In this document: positions 36,023 through 43,790 of the stretch, in pieces | Layout: every line of letters starts with the position of its first letter | Numbering within the stretch: position 1 is the first letter of the stretch | Program-made: the position numbers and the translations under genes | Assembly: GCA_018613035.1 (NCBI GenBank) | Contig: JAGGRA010000028.1 | Coordinates: 62,001-126,000 of the forward strand | DNA length: 64,000 nt | Direction: 5' to 3' | Source: Pseudomonas sp. ISL-84 | Lineage (GTDB): Bacteria; Bacillota; Bacilli; Bacillales; Cytobacillaceae | Notes under the pieces: model-generated | What the model saw: the letters and a program-made list of their open reading frames with translations, nothing else | Told to the model about the DNA's origin: nothing | Database searches by the model: none

Positions 36023-37159
36023 ATGTTTAAGAAATTCTTTAACACTTTAAAAAGCTCAGGCATCTCTCCATATATTTGGAGTGTATTTAGCATATTGCCT
36101 TTTTATTTCATTTTCAGATCCACCTCTAAAATTGAAATTGCCGTAGGGATTATTCTGACGATCCTATTTTTCATTTCCTTGCGTTTTGCTTTTCTCTCGC
36201 GGCAATGGCCTGTCTATCTTTGGACTGGTATTTTAATAAGCATTTCCATTACGATGGCGATTCTTTTTCAGTTTGTTTATTTCGCATTCTATATCGCCTA
36301 TTATAATGGCCACATAACAAACAGAATTGCTTTCTTAACTCTATATGTCATTCATTTGGTCGCTACCACGATCTCAATCAATTATAATTTTGTAACACAG
36401 GACCCCTTATTTTTGGAGCAACTGCCCTTTATTATCATTATCTGGATCAGTGTTATTTTGCTTCCGTTTAACATACACAATAGGAAGAAGCAGGAAAGAC
36501 TGGAAGAGCAGCTGGAAGATGCCAATAAAAGGATCGCTGATCTCGTAAAGCAGGAGGAAAGGCAGCGAATTGCCCGCGACCTTCACGATACTCTTGGCCA
36601 AAAGCTATCTCTCATCGGCCTGAAAAGTGACCTTGCGAGAAAGCTGATCAGCAAGGATCCCGAACAGGCAAAGGAAGAACTTGTGGACGTCCAGCAAACC
36701 GCAAGAACGGCTTTGAACGAAGTAAGAAATATGGTTTCCCAGATGAGGGGCATCAGACTTAAAGATGAAATCCTTCTAGTTAAACAAATATTGAAAGCCG
36801 CATCGATTGACTTCATCGGAGAAGAAGAGATCAAATTAAACAATGTTTCATTATTTCTTGAGAATATTTTAAGCATGTGCATGAAAGAAGCTGTTACCAA
36901 TGTCGTCAAACACAGTAAAGCGACCGAGTGCCGCATCAGCATCGAACAAAAATGGAATGAAGTCAGGATCACTGTAAAAGACAATGGCATCGGAATGGTT
37001 CCCTCAAAGGATATAGGCAAAGGGTCAGGACTGCTGGGATTAGGCGAGCGCCTCGATTTTGTTAACGGGAGTCTTGATATTATTTCTAATAACGGAACAA
37101 CAATACTCATGAAAGTGCCAACAGTCGTAAAGCAAACAGAAAAGGAGGAGCGTCCATGA
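36023..37159 (+). CDS. desK: membrane thermosensor histidine kinase DesK
   Basis: This 378-residue HPK7-family kinase has a membrane sensor of about five hydrophobic spans (residues 18-150), a coiled signalling helix (about 155-185), the phosphoacceptor His188 in RIARDLHDTLGQKLSLIG, and an ATPase domain with KEAVTNVVKHS, DNGIGM and GSGLLGLGERL. His188 has the same number as in B. subtilis DesK, which senses membrane thickness and order. The start ATG follows AAAGAGG. It overlaps desR by four bases (ATGA). Confidence 0.93.
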   Translation: MFKKFFNTLKSSGISPYIWSVFSILPFYFIFRSTSKIEIAVGIILTILFFISLRFAFLSRQWPVYLWTGILISISITMAILFQFVYFAFYIAYYNGHITNRIAFLTLYVIHLVATTISINYNFVTQDPLFLEQLPFIIIIWISVILLPFNIHNRKKQERLEEQLEDANKRIADLVKQEERQRIARDLHDTLGQKLSLIGLKSDLARKLISKDPEQAKEELVDVQQTARTALNEVRNMVSQMRGIRLKDEILLVKQILKAASIDFIGEEEIKLNNVSLFLENILSMCMKEAVTNVVKHSKATECRISIEQKWNEVRITVKDNGIGMVPSKDIGKGSGLLGLGERLDFVNGSLDIISNNGTTILMKVPTVVKQTEKEERP

Positions 37160-37755
37160 TACGGATTGTCATTGCAGAAGACCAACGCATGATGCTGGGG
37201 GCTTTAGGATCCCTGCTAAGCCTTGAAGATGACATGGAGGTTGTCGGCAAGGCATCAAACGGAGAAGAGGCCATTTCACTTGTGAAAAAACTACAGCCTG
37301 ATGTATGCATAATGGATATAGAAATGCCGGAAAAAAGTGGGCTGGAAGCTGCCGAAGAATTGAAGGGGATAGGCTGCAAGGTAATAATCTTAACAACCTT
37401 TGCAAGGTCTGGGTATTTTCAGCGTGCATTGAAGGCGGGGGTAAGAGGATATTTATTGAAGGATAGCCCGAGTGAGGAGCTGGCCAGTTCCATCAGAAGT
37501 GTAATGGAGGGCAAGCGCATCTATGCACCCGAGTTAATGGACGATGTTTATGGCGAAGAAAACCCTCTGACAGACCGGGAAAAAGAAGTGCTTGAGCTGA
37601 TTGCGGACGGAAAAAACACAAGGGAAATCGCCGATAAGCTCAGCATTAAAACAGGGACTGTGAGAAACTATATATCTGCTATTCTAGATAAACTTGAAGT
37701 AACGAACAGAATTGAAGCCATTACTCAATCCAAGGAGAAGGGCTGGTTTAAATAA
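37156..37755 (+). CDS. desR: response regulator DesR (NarL/FixJ type)
   Basis: This 199-residue regulator has a receiver domain with the phosphoacceptor Asp54 (VCIMDIEMPEKSG) and a LuxR-type C-terminal helix-turn-helix (LTDREKEVLELIADGKNTREIA). Its length equals that of B. subtilis DesR, which when phosphorylated by DesK activates des. GGAGGAG lies before the ATG inside the desK end. The expected target is the dyad at 34704. Confidence 0.94.
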   Translation: MIRIVIAEDQRMMLGALGSLLSLEDDMEVVGKASNGEEAISLVKKLQPDVCIMDIEMPEKSGLEAAEELKGIGCKVIILTTFARSGYFQRALKAGVRGYLLKDSPSEELASSIRSVMEGKRIYAPELMDDVYGEENPLTDREKEVLELIADGKNTREIADKLSIKTGTVRNYISAILDKLEVTNRIEAITQSKEKGWFK

Positions 37756-37771
37756 GAGTCAGAATTGTAAT

Positions 37772-37808
37772 AAAGGACGGCAGCCTATTTGGTCTTGCCG
37801 TCCTTTTT
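37772..37808. terminator. bidirectional terminator between desR and a convergent gene
   Basis: AAAGGACGGCA and TGCCGTCCTTT form an 11-bp stem with a 13-base loop and a T-run on the plus strand. Confidence 0.9.
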
Positions 37809-38099
37809 CAATTTTTTCATCTCTTCCATAACCACAAAGGCGAGATCATCATTGCCGAACATGGAGAGGACTCCAAGCAGCGTTTGGTCAGGCACATCAC
37901 CAGCTTCCTCCTTAGGGACTGTCAAATCAATTGCTTCTTGTAAAGCCTGGTTTTTTGCCTGGCCGGGATAGGCTTTTAAATAAATTTCTTCAGGATTCAA
38001 ATCATGATTTATGCACCACTGGGCAAAAACAAGAATCATCATTTTTTCTTCGCCCTGATAGTTTTGAATAATTTTTTCTTCGAGCTCTTTATGATTCAT
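37785..38099 (-). CDS. conserved hypothetical protein (104 aa)
   Basis: This small helical protein (MNHKELEEKIIQNYQGEEKM...) has no signal or membrane segment. It contains ILVFAQWCINHDLNPEEIY and a hydrophobic C-terminal helix region (LLGVLSMFGNDDLAFVVMEEM). I do not recognise a family. GGAG lies 7 bases before this ATG; an ATG one codon earlier is only 4 bases away and is less likely. Confidence 0.7.
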   Translation of the reverse strand: MNHKELEEKIIQNYQGEEKMMILVFAQWCINHDLNPEEIYLKAYPGQAKNQALQEAIDLTVPKEEAGDVPDQTLLGVLSMFGNDDLAFVVMEEMKKLKKDGKTK

Positions 38100-38230
38100 C
38101 ATACTTCTCCTTATGGGTTGATATATTTATTATAGTTCTAAATCCCAGCTATTTCATCTAATAGGGAATAGTAATTGTGAACAGAATTTTCAACATTTCG
38201 GATTTATTCAAAATTTATTGTTAATTCTTA

Positions 38231-38259
38231 TTGACATTTAATCATTAGAATATCATAAT
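38231..38259 (+). promoter_or_regulatory. sigma-A type promoter upstream of ilvE leader
   Basis: TTGACA at 38231-38236 and CATAAT at 38254-38259 are separated by exactly 17 bases. Transcription would start near 38266, about 285 bases before the ilvE start codon. Confidence 0.65.
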
Positions 38260-38265
38260 ATTAGA

Positions 38266-38480
38266 AAAACTTATAAAAACTTTAACGGATAACTGCACTA
38301 CTGCCTTGAAGTAGAAAGAGCGAAAGGCAAACCTTATCATTCCTAAGAAAAAAACAGCATTAAAGTCCTTTACTAATGAAACCATTGCTGGATTTTTAAA
38401 CTGTTTTGCATCCATATTGGTTGTTGCCGGGAAGCAAGCCCTTTCGTCCACGCTCGGAGGATGACTGGGCGTTTTTATTT
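38266..38480 (+). ncRNA. leader or small RNA ending in a terminator, upstream of ilvE
   Basis: Between the promoter at 38231 and an intrinsic terminator at 38450-38480 (ACGCTCGG/CTGGGCGT with a 7-base loop, then TTTTTATTT) lies a 215-base transcript with no coherent reading frame. It precedes ilvE by 70 bases, so it could be a terminating leader controlling ilvE, or an independent small RNA. It lacks the T-box AGGGTGGNACCGCG and SAM-box signatures. A short GGCAAACC is present but without other parts of the c-di-GMP riboswitch. Confidence 0.45.
38450..38480 (+). terminator. terminator inside the ilvE upstream region
   Basis: Eight base pairs (ACGCTCGG with CTGGGCGT, two G-T pairs) are followed by TTTTTATTT, 70 bases before the ilvE start. 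Confidence 0.65.
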
Positions 38481-38550
38481 ACCCTCTTAAGAGCAGCAGG
38501 AACAGCAGGCATTAGGTTTTTAAATCATCTACAGATGGGGAGTAATCAAA

Positions 38551-39648
38551 ATGACAGAATTTAAAATTGAAATCAATCGTACACCAGAGAAAAAACAAAA
38601 ACCTCAATTTGACAGCTTAGAGTTCGGCAAAAACTTTACAGACCATATGTTTGTAATGGATTATACTGCCGGCCAAGGCTGGCATGATCCAAGAATCATT
38701 CCTTACCAGCCGCTAACCCTGGATCCAGCAGCAATGATTTTCCACTATGGCCAGAGTGTCTTCGAAGGATTAAAAGCATACCTTACAACGGATAATGAGG
38801 TTTTGCTATTCAGGCCTGAAAAAAATATGGAAAGATTAAACCGTTCCAATTCGCGGTTATGTATCCCGGCAATTGATGAAGAGCTTGCCCTTTATGCGTT
38901 AAAAGAGCTGATTGCGCTTGACCGGGAGTGGATTCCAAATGTTGAAGGAACTTCTCTTTATATCCGCCCGTTTGTTATTTCTACTGAACCTTACCTGGGA
39001 GTTGCACCTTCCAAGAGATATAAGTTTATTATTATCCTATCACCTGTTGGTGCCTACTATAAAGAAGGCATCAATCCAGTCAAGATTGCCGTACAAAGCG
39101 AATACGTGCGCGCTGTAGCCGGCGGAACTGGTACGGCAAAAACAGGCGGGAACTATGCAGCCAGCTTAAAGGCACAGGAGCTTGCGGGTTCATCAGGATA
39201 CTCGCAAGTATTATGGCTTGATGGCAAAGAAAATAAGTATATTGAAGAAGTTGGCAGCATGAACATCTTCTTTAAAATAAACGGGGAAGTTGTTACCCCT
39301 GAACTTAACGGAAGTATTTTGGAAGGCATTACCCGTAATTCTGTTCTTGAATTATTAAAACATTGGAATGTTCCAGTAACAGAGCGGAGAATTTCAATTG
39401 AAGAGATCTACCAAGCCCATGCAGACGGCCAGCTGGAAGAAGCATTCGGAACGGGCACCGCTGCAGTCATTTCACCAATTGGAGAGTTTTTTTGGGAAAA
39501 CAAAAAAATTGGGATCAACAATGGTGTAACAGGTACATTATCCAAGAAAATTTATGATACATTAACTGGTATTCAAAAAGGCACTGAACCGGATCCATTC
39601 GGCTGGAGCGTAAAAGTTGAGAATAAAGAAGCAGCTGCTGTTAAATAA
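38551..39648 (+). CDS. ilvE: branched-chain amino acid aminotransferase
   Basis: This 365-residue fold-type IV PLP enzyme performs the last step of leucine, isoleucine and valine synthesis and the first of their catabolism. Features are FHYGQSVFEGLKAY, YIRPFV, the PLP-Lys segment AKTGGNYAASLKAQ, EEVGSMNIFF and EGITRNSVLEL, and the cofactor-phosphate GTGTAAVISPI. Its length fits the longer Bacillus YwaA/YbgE-type class rather than E. coli IlvE. A GGGG-containing site precedes the ATG, and a promoter, leader and terminator lie upstream. Confidence 0.94.
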   Translation: MTEFKIEINRTPEKKQKPQFDSLEFGKNFTDHMFVMDYTAGQGWHDPRIIPYQPLTLDPAAMIFHYGQSVFEGLKAYLTTDNEVLLFRPEKNMERLNRSNSRLCIPAIDEELALYALKELIALDREWIPNVEGTSLYIRPFVISTEPYLGVAPSKRYKFIIILSPVGAYYKEGINPVKIAVQSEYVRAVAGGTGTAKTGGNYAASLKAQELAGSSGYSQVLWLDGKENKYIEEVGSMNIFFKINGEVVTPELNGSILEGITRNSVLELLKHWNVPVTERRISIEEIYQAHADGQLEEAFGTGTAAVISPIGEFFWENKKIGINNGVTGTLSKKIYDTLTGIQKGTEPDPFGWSVKVENKEAAAVK

Positions 39649-39747
39649 AATAGACAAGAATTGGCTTGTTATTGTGGAGAAAACTCAATGTTACAATCTA
39701 AATAACATTTGAATTCACACGTTAAATTAAACAGTAGATTACACGCA

Positions 39748-39785
39748 AAAAAAGCTCAGAGTAATAAACTCTGAGCTTTTCTTTT
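39748..39785. terminator. intrinsic terminator of ilvE
   Basis: AAAAGCTCAGAGT and ACTCTGAGCTTTT form a 13-bp stem with an AATAA loop; T-runs occur on both strands. Confidence 0.92.
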
Positions 39786-39831
39786 TCAGGGAGGCTCCTT
39801 CAATTAAAGCCCCCAGTTGTTGAAGATGACA

Positions 39832-40263
39832 TTATTCTATACCACTTGTATATTTTTCTGGTAATAGTTCCATTACATTACACTTTACTAATTTATCATT
39901 ATAAGAAATGATTACATCTGTTTTTTTCCCATAATCACTAATTAACTCTCGACACATACCACAAGGAGCAACCACCCAGCATTTTTCTATATCTTCGTGT
40001 GGATGAGGATGAGCCACCGCTACAATCGTTTCAAATTCGTGGTCTCCTTCAGATATAGACTTACCAATAGCCATTGCTTCCCCACACACTGTTATTCTTC
40101 CGACATTCGCTTCTACGTGAACTGCCGAAAAAATATTACCGAATGATGTTCTAACTGCTGCACCAATGTGATGTCGTCCATACTTATAATTCTTTTCAAT
40201 TACTTTTTCGGCTTCCTTAATCAATTCATAGTCTCTATCTTCTAAAGGCCTTACTTTTAAAAT
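39832..40263 (-). CDS. cytidine/blasticidin-S deaminase-like protein, probable AUU start
   Basis: This zinc deaminase-fold protein has TVCGEAMAIG (Cys ligand and catalytic Glu) and PCGMCRELI (two Cys ligands). Blasticidin-S deaminase and cytidine deaminase are the nearest remembered relatives; the ligand pattern is the all-Cys, tetrameric type. No ATG, GTG or TTG stands behind a ribosome binding site. A strong GGGAGGGG (reverse of 40271-40278) lies 7 bases before ATT at 40263, which would give 143 residues with a family-length N-terminus. The next usable codon, TTG at 40224, has no site. Confidence 0.72.
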   Translation of the reverse strand: MLKVRPLEDRDYELIKEAEKVIEKNYKYGRHHIGAAVRTSFGNIFSAVHVEANVGRITVCGEAMAIGKSISEGDHEFETIVAVAHPHPHEDIEKCWVVAPCGMCRELISDYGKKTDVIISYNDKLVKCNVMELLPEKYTSGIE

Positions 40264-40453
40264 AATTATTCCCCTCCCTAGTAGGTCCGTTTCCCGTTCG
40301 TATAACAGAAAAAGAACATTTTGCTTCCTTTATATCTTAACATAATTTACCTATTCCTTATGTACTGAGCCTGTCATTTTTTTATATTAAGCATGAAACC
40401 ACTTTTAAATGGGAATATAAAGAATGAACCAATTTGGAGAGGAGATGGAAAAC

Positions 40454-40720
40454 ATGGACAAGATCCAAGTCGGCGAGGTTTTTACGATCAGTGATGAAAG
40501 CGGACAGGAAATGGAAGTGGAAGTTCTTGCCTCTGCGGACGTAGAGGGAATTAGTTATGCTGCAGTCAGCTTTGTTGATGATCTGGAGGAAGACACGGAA
40601 GAGGATATTGACGTGTTCTTCTTAAAGCTTGATGAAGATGGAGACTTTACTCCAATTGAGAGTGAAGAGGAATTTAACAAGGTCTCTGCTGTATTTGATA
40701 ACATGATTGAAGAAGAATAG
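40454..40720 (+). CDS. DUF1292 family protein (88 aa)
   Basis: This very acidic small cytosolic protein (MDKIQVGEVFTISDESGQ..., ending FDNMIEEE) has the DUF1292/YrzB-like beta pattern with many Asp/Glu. The function is unknown. ATG 40454 is preferred because GAGGAG lies 9 bases upstream; the ATG at 40445 abuts that site. The terminator starts at the stop codon. Confidence 0.78.
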   Translation: MDKIQVGEVFTISDESGQEMEVEVLASADVEGISYAAVSFVDDLEEDTEEDIDVFFLKLDEDGDFTPIESEEEFNKVSAVFDNMIEEE

Positions 40721-40748
40721 AAGAGAAGGGATCATTCCTTCTCTTTTT
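40721..40748 (+). terminator. intrinsic terminator of the DUF1292 gene
   Basis: AAGAGAAGG and CCTTCTCTT form a stem with a 7-base loop, followed by TTTTT. Confidence 0.85.
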
Positions 40749-40784
40749 TATATACAAAAAGGACCAGAAAAAACAGGTGAGAAC

Positions 40785-41696
40785 ATGAAAATATTATGTA
40801 TTGATGGCGGAGGGATACGGGGTGTTTTTGCTGTAAGTATTTTAAAAGCCTTGGAGGACGAACTTCAGCAGCCTGCAGGCGATTTTTTCGACATGTTTGC
40901 AGGAACCAGCACCGGATCGATAATAGCATCTTCCTTAACCTTAAAAAAGGATATGGACAATGTATTAAAAGCGTATGAATTGTATGGAAAGAAGATTTTT
41001 GTTAAGCAGGCGAAAGTTGGCCTTTTTAAAAGCGTTTACAGCGATAAATACTTACGCCGTTTTATTCGGAAAGCCTTCGGGGAAACAGCCCTTTCCGAAA
41101 TTCAAAAGCCCCTTTTAATTCCTGCTGTGGACGTCACACATGGAAAGCCGTTTGTCCATCGTTCCAATTATGGCCACCCGGGCAATGAAAGCTTATCCAT
41201 GAAGCTTTGGGATGCTGTTCTATCCTCCTGCTCAGCACCAGTGTATTTTCCACCCAACAATATTAGTAACCGTTACTTATCCATTGATGGCGGTTTGTGG
41301 GCCAATAACCCTTCGCTAGTATGTATTACGGAAGCTATGCATTATTTTAAAAAGGATCTGGGAGATATTAAAATCCTTTCACTCGGAACCGGATTGCAGA
41401 AAATTGATTTCACCATCAACCATGATAAATATTGGGGAGTGAAGCATTGGCTTCCGTTCCAGCTGCCATCCATGAAAGTCACGCCAAAGCTGCTCGATCT
41501 TGCCCTTCATCTGTCATCGGAATCAGTTACATACCATTGCCATCACCTGTTGGCTGACAATTACTTGCGCCTTAATGAAGAGCTTGGTGAAGAAATGCCT
41601 TTTGATGATATCCGGTTTGTGGATGAGTTGGTTACTCTCGGGAAGAAGGTTTACACGGACAGAAGAGAGGAAATCAAAGAATTTTTGCTCTCCTGA
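40785..41696 (+). CDS. patatin-like phospholipase (CapV-like)
   Basis: This 303-residue patatin-fold lipase has the oxyanion loop DGGGIRG at residues 8-14, the nucleophile Ser in GTSTGS, and the catalytic Asp in IDGGLWANNP. It lacks a signal peptide, so it would act on membranes from the inside. The compact architecture resembles CapV, the effector of some CBASS phage-defence systems, but no CD-NTase or Cap gene is in the window. A housekeeping lipid-turnover role is equally possible. ATG 40785 follows ACAGGTGA; the long frame from 40707 runs through the terminator. Confidence 0.82.
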   Translation: MKILCIDGGGIRGVFAVSILKALEDELQQPAGDFFDMFAGTSTGSIIASSLTLKKDMDNVLKAYELYGKKIFVKQAKVGLFKSVYSDKYLRRFIRKAFGETALSEIQKPLLIPAVDVTHGKPFVHRSNYGHPGNESLSMKLWDAVLSSCSAPVYFPPNNISNRYLSIDGGLWANNPSLVCITEAMHYFKKDLGDIKILSLGTGLQKIDFTINHDKYWGVKHWLPFQLPSMKVTPKLLDLALHLSSESVTYHCHHLLADNYLRLNEELGEEMPFDDIRFVDELVTLGKKVYTDRREEIKEFLLS

Positions 41697-41773
41697 TTGG
41701 ATCATTTGTAAATAAAGGGATACAGCTGTAAGGTAAGAGTTATTAAAACTAATAAAAGAAGGGAAATCGATCC

Positions 41774-42298
41774 ATGCGTTTAAAAGGAAAAAAAATATTA
41801 AGTTTAGTTCATCATGACTTTGAAGATCTGGAACTATGGTATCCGATACTCAGGCTGCAGGAAGAAGGTGCAGATGTCCATTTGGCCGGAGAGCATGCAA
41901 GCGAGAAATACATTGGCAAATACGGAGTGCCAGCAACTTCCCATTATTCTTATAGTGAGGTAAAGGGGGAGGATTATGATGCCATCCTTGTACCTGGCGG
42001 CTGGGCACCGGACAAAATCCGCCGTTTTCCGGAGGTGTTGTCCCTAATTAAGCACATGGAGGAAAATAAAAAACCAATCGGGCAAATTTGCCATGCAGGC
42101 TGGGTGCTCATATCGGCAAAAGTATTAGAAGGAAAAAAGGTAACTAGCACTCCAGGGATTAAGGACGATATGGAGAATGCCGGTGCCAAGTGGTATGATG
42201 AGCCAGTTGTAGTTGACGGACACCTCGTCTCCAGCCGCCGTCCTCCAGATTTACCGGATTATTTGCGGGAACTGATTAAGGTCATTGAGAGCAAGTAA
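41774..42298 (+). CDS. DJ-1/PfpI family protein
   Basis: This 174-residue class I glutamine amidotransferase-like protein has the nucleophile elbow GQICHAGW with Cys and an early Glu in HDFEDLELWYP. PfpI-type members act as proteases, chaperones or deglycases of glyoxal adducts; the exact activity is not decided. It is cytosolic. A purine-rich AGAAGGGAAA precedes the ATG. It is monocistronic. Confidence 0.88.
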   Translation: MRLKGKKILSLVHHDFEDLELWYPILRLQEEGADVHLAGEHASEKYIGKYGVPATSHYSYSEVKGEDYDAILVPGGWAPDKIRRFPEVLSLIKHMEENKKPIGQICHAGWVLISAKVLEGKKVTSTPGIKDDMENAGAKWYDEPVVVDGHLVSSRRPPDLPDYLRELIKVIESK

Positions 42299-42311
42299 AG
42301 TTGAATTTAAC

Positions 42312-42346
42312 AGAAAGAGCAAGGTGCTTACCATGCTCTTTCTTCT
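42312..42346. terminator. terminator between convergent genes
   Basis: AGAAAGAGCA and TGCTCTTTCT form a 10-bp stem with a 12-base loop between the PfpI gene and the convergent glycosidase gene. Confidence 0.78.
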
Positions 42347-42353
42347 GGCTTAT

Positions 42354-43517
42354 TTAATCCAAATTTTTTATTGAATAGTATTTTAGTTTTGTATCCGAGT
42401 CTTTAAGGACCTCTGCAATCGCTCCAGTAAGACTGTAGGACCCTTTGGCATCATGGCCGACTTCCCAGATCATCATGCCTCCAAACCCGCTGGTTAATGC
42501 AAGATTTGTTTTCTTTTGCATGGTTGATTCACCATTATAATAGTAGGTTGTTCCATTCATATTGATTTTGTCCCGCCAAGCATTTTCCGGATTGAGGTTT
42601 ATAATTGCTTCATAAGATACCTGTTTGATGGAGGGATTTTCAGGCTGTGCATAAAAGGGGACACCAAGAACTAATTTTTCTTTAGAAATATTGTGTGTAT
42701 CAAAAAGATTTGCCCAATAATTTACGATATTCTCTGTAAAAGGATATGGAGACAAATTAGCTGCATTATAGCCACCATCCCACTGTCCGTCATAAGCCAT
42801 GATATTGACATAATCGACCTCCCGAAACATGGAAGGCTTATAAATTATATTTCCTGCCTCTGTTCCTGTAACACTGTGAATCTTCGAATGGACCGCTACA
42901 GAAAGCTCTTTATCCTTTGCATGAAGCTTTTGACTAAGATCATGGATAAAAACTTCGAGGAACTCTGCTTCTTTCTGTGAACGAGGATGTTCAAAATCAA
43001 TATCTATACCATCAAGTTTTTCCCTGTCTGTTAAGCTAACAAGTTCATTCACCAGCTTGTTTCTTGAAGCTGGCCTTGCTATCGCTAATTTAAAGTATTC
43101 ATACGATTCTCCGCCTTTTATATGGAACCATCCGCCCACTGCCAGAATCGCTTTTGTATCATGCTTGTGTGCGTTCGAAACTATACGCCGAAGATTATTT
43201 AATGCCGTATCGCCGTTAAAAGAAAGGCTGCCATTCTTTTCGGGGTGGGCAAATGAAAAAATAACATGCGTCAGACTTGAATAATCAACTGCATCGGGAT
43301 CACGATAATCCTGTACATAACCAATCAACACCTTTGGAGATGCATCGGGTAACTCAGGAGCACTTTTTTGAACTGGATTTTTACCAGATTGAGCTGCTGT
43401 TTTTGCAAGTTTAATAGAATCAGGCTGCTCACTATTCTTTGTAAAAATCGTTCCCGCCGCAAAACCGCCTGCAAAAATGATCGCAATCATCATAAGGATC
43501 TGATATATATTCTTCAT
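42354..43517 (-). CDS. secreted or anchored GH18 family glycosidase
   Basis: This 387-residue protein has an N-terminal hydrophobic export segment or anchor (IYQILMMIAIIFAGGFAAGTIF), a linker of about 35 residues and a GH18 TIM barrel. The catalytic motif is LDGIDIDFEHP with Glu as the acid/base. Other barrel motifs are ILAVGGW, VNIMAYDGQWDGG and GGMMIWEVGHD. Chitinases and spore-cortex or peptidoglycan N-acetylglucosaminidases share this fold; no LysM or chitin-binding domain is present, so the substrate is open. GGAGG stands 11 bases before the ATG. Confidence 0.87.
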   Translation of the reverse strand: MKNIYQILMMIAIIFAGGFAAGTIFTKNSEQPDSIKLAKTAAQSGKNPVQKSAPELPDASPKVLIGYVQDYRDPDAVDYSSLTHVIFSFAHPEKNGSLSFNGDTALNNLRRIVSNAHKHDTKAILAVGGWFHIKGGESYEYFKLAIARPASRNKLVNELVSLTDREKLDGIDIDFEHPRSQKEAEFLEVFIHDLSQKLHAKDKELSVAVHSKIHSVTGTEAGNIIYKPSMFREVDYVNIMAYDGQWDGGYNAANLSPYPFTENIVNYWANLFDTHNISKEKLVLGVPFYAQPENPSIKQVSYEAIINLNPENAWRDKINMNGTTYYYNGESTMQKKTNLALTSGFGGMMIWEVGHDAKGSYSLTGAIAEVLKDSDTKLKYYSIKNLD

Positions 43518-43790
43518 TAATAGTTAAACCTCCGTTTTTCATCCCATAAAAGTGTAACAAAAAAGGAGTGAATAAGGGGGTGGTAATATCAGGCTTATAT
43601 TCCATCAGTGCGCATAAAACTAAACTATTTTCCTCCTCAAAAATGCGGGACCAGTCTCTCTCCTGTGAATTAAAATACCTCCAACCTATGATGTTCATCA
43701 CATATCAATCTTTCTTCGTATGTTACATTGCTAATGAGAAGTATTATCAAACTCAATAATTCAAGTTTGGTATACAGGAGGTAATGGAAA

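Noticed and set aside
38336-38343. c-di-GMP (GEMM-I) riboswitch upstream of ilvE
   Set aside because: Only GGCAAACC matches; the GACGCAAAG and tetraloop-receptor parts are absent.
38245-38451. 68-residue minus-strand ORF in the ilvE leader
   Set aside because: No binding site, unusual composition, and it lies within a promoter-leader-terminator unit on the other strand.
38266-38550. T-box leader for ilvE
   Set aside because: No AGGGTGGNACCGCG antiterminator sequence is present.
43432-43701. 89-residue minus-strand ORF upstream of the glycosidase
   Set aside because: It overlaps the glycosidase signal region in another frame, lacks a clear binding site and has no recognisable features.
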